A DNA stretch of 64,000 nucleotides from Hofstenia miamia (taxonomy: Eukaryota; Xenacoelomorpha; Acoela; Hofsteniidae): assembly GCA_900660155.1 (NCBI GenBank), contig CABFPE010000018.1:708895-772894 (forward strand), read 5' to 3'. Each line of letters begins with the position of its first letter. Position 1 is the stretch's first letter. The position numbers and the translations under genes are program-made. This document shows, in pieces, positions 56,667 through 64,000 of this stretch. The notes under the pieces were generated by a model. It saw nothing but the letters and a program-made list of their open reading frames with translations, searched no databases and had not been told where the DNA came from.

Positions 56667-58902
56667 CCCATGATCTACTATAAAAGTGACAATCTACCTC
56701 AGTTTATCGATAAATGTTGCAGAATTTTTTATTATTTATCTTCTATTTTTATACTTATTTATGAGAGATTTGATGATACTAATTCAGTTATTTATGTTTA
56801 TTTTATTTTTAGGCTATTGAAACAAATGTTTCTTCCGTTTTTTATTTTTACAGGTTTTGCTCGTTCTTGTAAACCATTTGGTGGTTAATCGAATAATGCA
56901 GCAATTAATGCAAATAGAAAACCCTTCCTGGAAGTGCATTGGGAATTTTGTAATGGAATTTTCTCCATTCTTTTACATCGTGTAATTCCCTAAGACGCTC
57001 TAATATTTCAATGTAAATTTAAACCTTCAAAGGAATGATTCTGTTTCTAATGGAATAATTACTGCAAAATGATAGTAATCTGGATAATTATTTTTTTCTG
57101 CTGTGATTTCTTACCATCTGGTAGGATGCGGATCTCTTCTCAAACAGATGTTCTCATCCATCTTGAACTGGTTTCTGATTGGAGGATCGACTGACACTAT
57201 ATCGCTTTTCGTATACGTCTCTTTACAAGTGCTCCTTCACTTACAGGTACATTTAATTTACATTGTTTTCCAATATATCGATTATTAAGACATGATACAA
57301 TTCTTTTACTTCCAATATAAATCAATATTCATGTCTGGCTTCACTTTTTGGTCACACTCATCCGCTTAAATTTTTGCAATGTTCGCCATTTTTTAAGTAT
57401 ATACTAAATCCCGAATTCACTTGAAAATTCTACAAAAAAAGATTTTCTTGAAAGGAATCAATTCAGCCTATCCTGACCCATGAACCGGAAATTCATTATA
57501 ATACTTGTCTTGTCGAGGTAGACCAGGCTTGGTTAGCGAAATTTTAAAGTTTAAGAATAGTTCGAACTACATACAATTTTTAAGTTGAATCCCTCATTCT
57601 GTTAGAATTATGATCTGATTTAAATGTTTAAATCTCTGGATTGGAATTATGAAATTTTTAAGTTACAGTATTGCGCATAGAGCACTATCCATGTATTTTC
57701 AAGTTGCAACCAAATATATTTAAATTGCTTTAAAGCTTATTAAATTACTAAATTAGCTTCCTATTTTAGATATTATAGTTGTGTTTAGTAATGTATTGGG
57801 CCTATTTTGTATTTTAGACACTTGTTTTTTGGAACAATTTTTATTAAATGTTTATTTTGAGGTGATAGTATAAATCTCGAGATTCGTCCGAATATCTATA
57901 CATGAGACCCATTTCGTCTTAAAGTTACCCTCAAATATATATTTAGGGCATTCTTAAATTTTAAAAGAAAACAACTTAACATAAGCGAAATGTTTACTGC
58001 TCTAGATAATATAGTATTGTGTTGTATTAGATTTTATATATATGTTTTCCTATTAAAATCATTGTGTGAGTTGTTATATTGCCAATGCTATGCTGTAGAG
58101 ACAACATATTTTAAGGAATGAATACATATTTAATTTAGGCTTTTATTAGTTAAATACGTTTATTTACGAAATTGCTGTTATAAAAAGTTTATTTATCAAA
58201 TTACTAATGTTAACAAGCTCTATGTGGCAGGTTTTTTATTAATAGATCGCAAATTATACCCTTATCTTGTCATCCATGCACCTTTTTGTAGGTCTGATTA
58301 ATCACAATTTTCATGTTAATTGTCTCTCGAAATTAGTTTTCTTTCAAAATATTACCAGCTAAATTATTGCATTTTCACACCAAATTACAGGTTCTAAGAA
58401 ACAATTGAACTATCGTTTTAGGGATTTACAGCAAAAAATCTTTCGATTGAATTCCGAATACACTTGGAATATTTCAGGATTTTCTTTAACCTTTAGCTCA
58501 TATCGCATCCTATCTACAATATTTGATGCAGCAAGCATAAGTTTCATTCGAAATTTTCGAATTGACATCCCTAGGTTTAGTAATTATTAATACGTACAAG
58601 TTTACGATTAAGTTAGCGATCATAGTTTCAATTTAGACAAAATTTCTATAGAATAATTTGGTCTAAAAAATTCTTTCTGGAATGCTATTAAAATCAATTT
58701 CTAATTTGTAGCTCCAATTTCAAATATGAATTTATTGTCTCCATTTAATGGTTTTGGGAATTCCTATTTCCCTGTTACACTCCGACCTGCGAACTTACAG
58801 ATTTATGACTTCACCTCTTAATTGAGTAATTTTATTATCCAAATCCAAATTTTTACGGAATTTTGCAGTTAGGAAATCACTGAAATATATATACATGTAT
58901 AT
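56667..58902. other. intergenic, weak exon-like stretches only
   Basis: 57103-57256 is open and hydrophobic (SSILNWFLIGG, LFVYVSLQVLLHLQ) and ends at a possible donor CAG|GTACAT. 58390-58590 follows a possible acceptor TTACAG. Neither shows a known domain, so I do not call genes. Confidence 0.25.
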
Positions 58903-59354
58903 ACAGGATCTTCAAAAGGTCATCATCTATTTTTAAACTGTTATTACATCAAAAATATATATCTGATAATAATGAACATTGTACACAATGAACAATATAC
59001 AGTAAAATTTTGTTTTACTCTACCACTTTAATTATCTCATTTTGTTTTCGGCTTCAGCACCATTTCGAATGTACACAATACAAGAACGTGTTAGAATAAT
59101 TATTCTTATGTCAAAGTACGAATCTGTTACAGCAGTTAAAAGGCAGCTTGCAAAAGAAGGATTTCAACATAAACCTACAGATCAAACAATTCGTCTTTTG
59201 TAAAAGAAGTTTTTGGAGACAGGTTCTCTTGACGACAAGGTGCGCTCAGGGAGACCAAATTCATCAGTAAATCCAGAAAATGCACAAAAAATTGTTGCAA
59301 TTTTAGAAGATAAAGAAAATTTTTACTCTGTTATCGCAATTAGTAATATGCTTG
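58903..59354 (+). mobile_element. 5' fragment of a Tc1/mariner-superfamily transposon
   Basis: It starts at TA-CAGGATCTTCAAAAGG, a typical terminal repeat next to TA. From about 59068 it encodes YTIQERVRIIILMSKYESVT, the N-terminal helix-turn-helix. After one in-frame stop (about 59201) come KKFLETGSLDDKVRSGRPNS and the second helix-turn-helix start (ENFYSVIAISNMLDI). The catalytic domain is missing because the sequence runs into (TA)n at 59355. Confidence 0.75.
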
Positions 59355-59381
59355 ATATATATATATATATATATATATATG
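59355..59381. repeat. (TA)n microsatellite truncating the transposon fragment
   Basis: About 13 TA units. Transposase coding stops exactly where the run begins. Confidence 0.95.
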
Positions 59382-62300
59382 CTAGTCCCATTTCTGATTT
59401 TGAATTACCGGAATCAAAAAAAACAAATCACAGAACAAGAGGTTTACGAGCCTGGATCCAATGTTTCGATTATATTTATTAAACTAAAATACCCGGTTTT
59501 TAGTGTCTCAATTCAGTACCAGATAAGTTTGCATGAGACCGAGACGCATTGGGCAAAACTTCACCGATGACCGAGACTAAAACTTTGGGTCCTTAATTTC
59601 TTTAAGATGTTAAATTTAGGTGTTTTAATTAACTGCAAACACTTTGTTCCCGGGACCTGAATTATTTAGCATAGCACGCTTTAATAAAAGTAATTACTCA
59701 TGCTTTTCAAATGCTATTTGCTGAACTCCTTTACATAATTTTGATTACATAACACATTACTGGTTAAAACTAAGAAGTGTTCAAGTTTCGAATTTAATAT
59801 AAACGAAATTAAAATTAATGATTTTATCAAATTTATGAGTCTCGTTAAACGTTGTTTAAATCCGCAAAATTTACAATACATTTATCGGGAATTACTTTTC
59901 TATTAGGTTTTTAACACATATTTCCTCATTTATTGTGTTAGCGTTAGTTGGTGCATTAGACCATATATTGTAAAACCTTACATAATCTGCCGGTACTAGC
60001 GGTCGGTTGAACATCGCGAAAAATAATCTACCAGATCTGTCGGCAGATAGAGAGTTCGCTAAATATTACAAGCTTATCGTTTGGTGGAATTGAATGTTGT
60101 GCTTTTATTTAATAGGGATTATAATTTCACAATCAGTGTCATGAATCTAGGTAAGTGCTTTTATTTCCAGTTTTACGTTTTCAGTTTTCAAAAAATTGCA
60201 CTAAAATTCGCCAGATATTTTTTCACAAATTTGCTAATTATTAATACCTATGTTTCTATATATTTTTTAAATATTTAACAGTTTTATTCCCTGCTAATTT
60301 TTTAAATCTTAAAAGATTTCCTATCTTACCATTACATGATTTAATTTTTATTGAATTGGTTGAATTTTTTCAATTAAAAAGCTGAAAGCCGGTTGCAGCT
60401 CTAATTACTCTACAGAAAAATTGGATAGCGTTGCATATTCTAAATAGTTTCTTTTAGTGCATTTTGATTTAATGGTTATCAGATATGTTCCTGGATGCGT
60501 AAACTTTTTATGGTTTCACTCGTATGCTAGTAGTTAGGTTTTCACTGGATTCAAATATCAGCCTATCCCAAATATACCATTTATCCATAATTTTTATCAA
60601 GTGTGAATGTGTTTTTTAATGAGTATTGGCATTTTGTATGCATTCAACTATGCTATTGGTAGGGCTGTGCAGTTAGGAAAAATCTAATCGTGTCAAAATA
60701 TTTGAAGTACTCCGCATCGAAGAGTTGTATTTTTAATATTATTGTGTAGAATTTCTTTCCATTATTGATAATGAGCAAATGTGAAGTATCATTTGCAGTA
60801 CTACTAACCCTTAAACCGACTATCAAAAGATGAAATTGGCATTCCTTGCACTTATTTCGTTAAGGCAACTAAATTTCAAGGAGACTTTAAATTTTTCAAT
60901 TGCCTTACTCTTTATATTTGTGATTTATTATTTATTTTAAAACAAAATGTTATTCCAGATGTATATAAATGTCAAAATCTATCGTGTGTCCCATAACACA
61001 GTTTCTGCTTATGATTAATAATCATATTATTGTTAAACAAAACAATTTTGTGAAAATTGTGCACCATAAACCTCAAACGTGTATCCACATTTTGATGAGC
61101 TTTGAAAATTTAGCTTTATAAATGTCAGTTCGCATGAATTCATGCCAATGATAATACAATTTCAAACTTTATTGCATATATTCAATTCCAACTCAGAATT
61201 TTAATTTATTATTATAAAAGTGATATGATATTTTTCTAATATAACAATCGATGACACATAATTGATTGAGAAGAAGTTTAGTTACAAAGTGTTTTTCCCA
61301 TAACAACCTATAATTATTTGATTAACGGGAGAACAAGTTTTTTTCAATAATCATTTGACTCAAAGTTGAGTGATTTTCGCCATTTGCTATTAATCGGTTC
61401 CAAAAATACCATTTTCTTTTGTGAATCTTAGTTCAAATAAATGTACATGTACACGAATTTTCCAGAGTTGAACGGTTAGTGTACATTTTTCAGTAGTTAA
61501 TAACGAGTGTTCGTTGTACATTTAGTAAAGTGATGAAGGCATTTAGAATAGATGTTTTTAGCTAATTTTCAATATTAGATAATTTTCAAATATAAATATT
61601 CCAGTGAACCCAGTCAACTTAAATATCTACTTCCTTGCCTTCTATAGAAATGACCAGCCGTTTTGCCCATATTGTTGAACATGTTCAAGCTTATCAATAA
61701 ATTGGATATTGACGTATTTATGAGTGAATGTTTTCCCAATTAATTTATGGTGCATGGGAGCAACTAATACGTGCAAATGGTTCTTTTTCTGCAGACAAAT
61801 GCTCTAACCCCGTACCTTTACAGCGTAAGTGAAAAAAGAGAAACTCCTTTATTATATTATCCTTTGGTATGTTGGATTTTGGCCACCTTTATTAATTCGT
61901 GAATTATAAGTAGCTACAATGATTCCTCGCGTCAAAAAATGTAAATTCCGCATCTTGTGTTCTAAATTCACACTATACTTTATTACAGAAATATACTAAA
62001 TGCAATAACTCACTATCCAGAATATAATGAAGAAAACAACAAAGAAAATTTATTCAAAGCAATTACAAAGCTCATTCAAAAACTCATTTTCAACACTGCG
62101 TCAAGCTGTTTACATGTAATTCAATTTTATGTAAACCATGCAAGCTAGCATTATTTGCAAGTTGCGACTGCTAAGTTTAACTGTTCTTTCAATTATAATC
62201 TTTCATTCGATTAACTCTTTCTTCTGTGTAGGATAATTGAGCGCCTACTGAATTAGTATTAGAGGTGGAAATAGAAAATACAAATCGCGGTAAAGCAACA

Positions 62301-64000
62301 TAAAGGTGAAAATCTGGTTATAAGAATTTAATATTTACTAATGATACCATCCCATAATTAAAAAATTTCCTCGATTCCTTTCGTTGAGATTAATTAGATT
62401 CTAAAACGCATTCATCTAAATAAAATTTTCTCAAAATATTTTAATATATATTACAAGTATCTTTGACAAATCTGTCAACCATTGACTGCATAATTGACCG
62501 AGATGCTTAAAATTATTCTTAATCAGTTGCAATTTTTATTAGCGCTTACGCAAACGCCAATCACTTCCATCTGTTCAGCATGAGTTTGGAATCATCGAGG
62601 ATTAGCGAATTAATGAGGTCTAGTTGCCGAATCAATTTGCATCAGTGCCATGCTTGAGTTACGATCACCTTGCACTGCATTCTGATTAGCGGTCGCTAAG
62701 TAGGTAGCTGTTCTCTTGAGATCGATTCTCTTTTTCATTTGACTGCTCTATTGTTTATTGTTCGATTGAGGTTTCTGGCAAGAACATGTATGCGGCAAAA
62801 TCACGTGAGTTTTTCTCATTTTCAATGTTTTTAGTTTTTTTTTGTAGAGTTCGATTTCGAATCGGATTTTTGCTGCAATCATTTCATTGCAAAATTTTAC
62901 TAAATTCGTGATTACATGAACAGCAATTGTTGTTTCCCAGAATGGCAGACACGCAAAACTACTAAAGTTGTTTATTGATAATAAAAATTTCTTTATAACC
63001 CATCTATGACATTTTTTAACAGAATGGTTGCTCATTAATAGTATAGATTACCAATGTAATTGCTCGTTAAGATTTCTATGGACAATATTTTAAAGATTGA
63101 TTGGATCAATAAGTGAAGTGGGCTCATTTTTGTTGATTCCTTTCCACTTCTGAGATGAATATTTTGACTATTAAGAATTTAGTTCAGCACTTTTTAACCG
63201 AAAATAACCATTTTAAGGAGCTGTTCGGTACACTTACTTAGGTTTGAATTGCTGAAAACTCTAAGTAAAACTCTGCCAAAAGTCATTAACTTTCAAATAG
63301 AGAAATTGAGTTTTATTGAAATTTATTAAAGAGATTTACTATAGATTGTTAATTCGTTCATCTCAAGTGCTTGATCAGGAATAACTATTCTATGTGGATG
63401 AGTCACACTTTCTATTTGGAAATAAGAGGAAGCTTTATTGTAGTGGGTTAAATTTGTTCGTTCAAGTGACGTTCAAAAAAAGTTTTACTTTAATCATTTA
63501 AATTTTGTTATGCATTTTATATTTTCTCCGATTCAAGTGCATCAATTGAGCAAAATTTGTTTTCGGCATTTGATACTATAATACAGATGTACCCCTACAA
63601 AGTTTTTAATCTTTTAATCAATTAATTATAAATTGACAATATTCAGATGACATTGAACTTACAATTTATATTTTTATCTATATTTGAGATATATAACTTG
63701 ATGCTTAAATATGTATTTTACGTTAATTTTTTAGGAATGTATATAGATTATTCGCTTTTGTTTAAATAGATAGGTGATTTGTGCTTATATTCATTCGAAG
63801 CATTACTTTCAATTTTTGCTATAGTTTAAAATTAAAAAATATCAATATTCCTGGGAAATTTATTTTTTACCTTTAGTGAATTCTGTCATGACAAAATGTT
63901 CAGATGTTCTTTAACAAAATTTTTTCAACTTTCGAATTTGCGTTCCTTTCGATTCTATGTGTTTGTACTGTAGTAATTATTGTTTATAGTAAACATGTTA
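59382..64000. other. right end of window, no gene established
   Basis: A short stretch 60114-60150 is bordered by TTTAATAG and CTAG|GTAAGTGC and contains ATG AAT CTA G, so it could be a first coding exon of a gene beyond the window. An open minus-strand frame at 62748-63035 (95 residues, lysine-rich near the end) has no recognisable motif. Confidence 0.25.

Noticed and set aside
62748-63035. 95-residue minus-strand frame near the right end
   Set aside because: No recognisable domain, no splice signals and no codon pattern distinguishing it from the A+T-rich background.
1-64000. CRISPR arrays, tRNA or rRNA genes, riboswitches, complete LTR elements
   Set aside because: None seen on reading both strands; no regularly spaced repeats, tRNA cloverleaf motifs or paired long terminal repeats.

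Overview
The window is nuclear DNA from an A+T-rich invertebrate animal. Genes are split by introns with normal GT-AG borders, the gene families are animal ones, and the rest is dense with decayed transposons and (TA)n microsatellites. I cannot name the phylum. I see no bacterial-style operons, CRISPR array, rRNA or tRNA.

Layout. (1) 1-1209: a broken Penelope-like retroelement (reverse transcriptase plus GIY-YIG endonuclease), bounded by (TA)n and followed by a candidate hammerhead ribozyme. (2) 2061-14009: a three-exon gene for a leucine-rich-repeat protein. Its 9.8 kb second intron is a transposon nest. It holds a P-element-like transposon with 17-bp inverted ends and a perfect 8-bp target duplication, a Tc1/mariner-superfamily transposase, a relic of an uncharacterised repeat family, a TA-flanked MITE and a hAT MITE. 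(3) 14-19.9 kb: no gene, one LINE relic. (4) 19-42.8 kb: a tandem array of SLC22-type (organic-ion-transporter-like) major facilitator genes. Four look intact (A, C, D, E) and one is a truncated pseudogene (B). A mariner relic, a hAT MITE, a 211-bp palindromic MITE and LINE and THAP fragments lie between them. (5) 47498-49180: a complete two-exon MOCS2B gene (molybdopterin synthase large subunit). (6) 49-64 kb: mostly non-coding. It holds a cluster of TGTAAAC motifs, a 5'-truncated LINE with a (TAG)11 tail, a 520-bp hAT MITE and a 5' fragment of a Tc1/mariner transposon cut off at a (TA)n run.

The strongest new observation concerns the transporter array. Every transporter reading frame opens at a splice acceptor (TAG|G) with no in-frame ATG where the protein should begin. 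Upstream of each copy is a donor of the form AT|GTAAG. Joining the two creates an ATG in the correct frame (protein start M-V/L-I-N-T-E), and in-frame stops lie just upstream in all four genes. The start codon therefore seems to be built by splicing. The 5' exon is recognisably homologous in copies B, C and D, and copy D has a TATAAAA box about 200 bp before it. Copies B, C and D share long upstream segments, B and C share 3' flanks, and a near-identical central exon block runs through all three. The array therefore grew by segmental duplication, possibly with gene conversion.

The intact host genes do not form one pathway: a probable cytoplasmic LRR scaffold, membrane transporters and a molybdenum-cofactor enzyme. 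Their adjacency looks incidental except within the transporter array.
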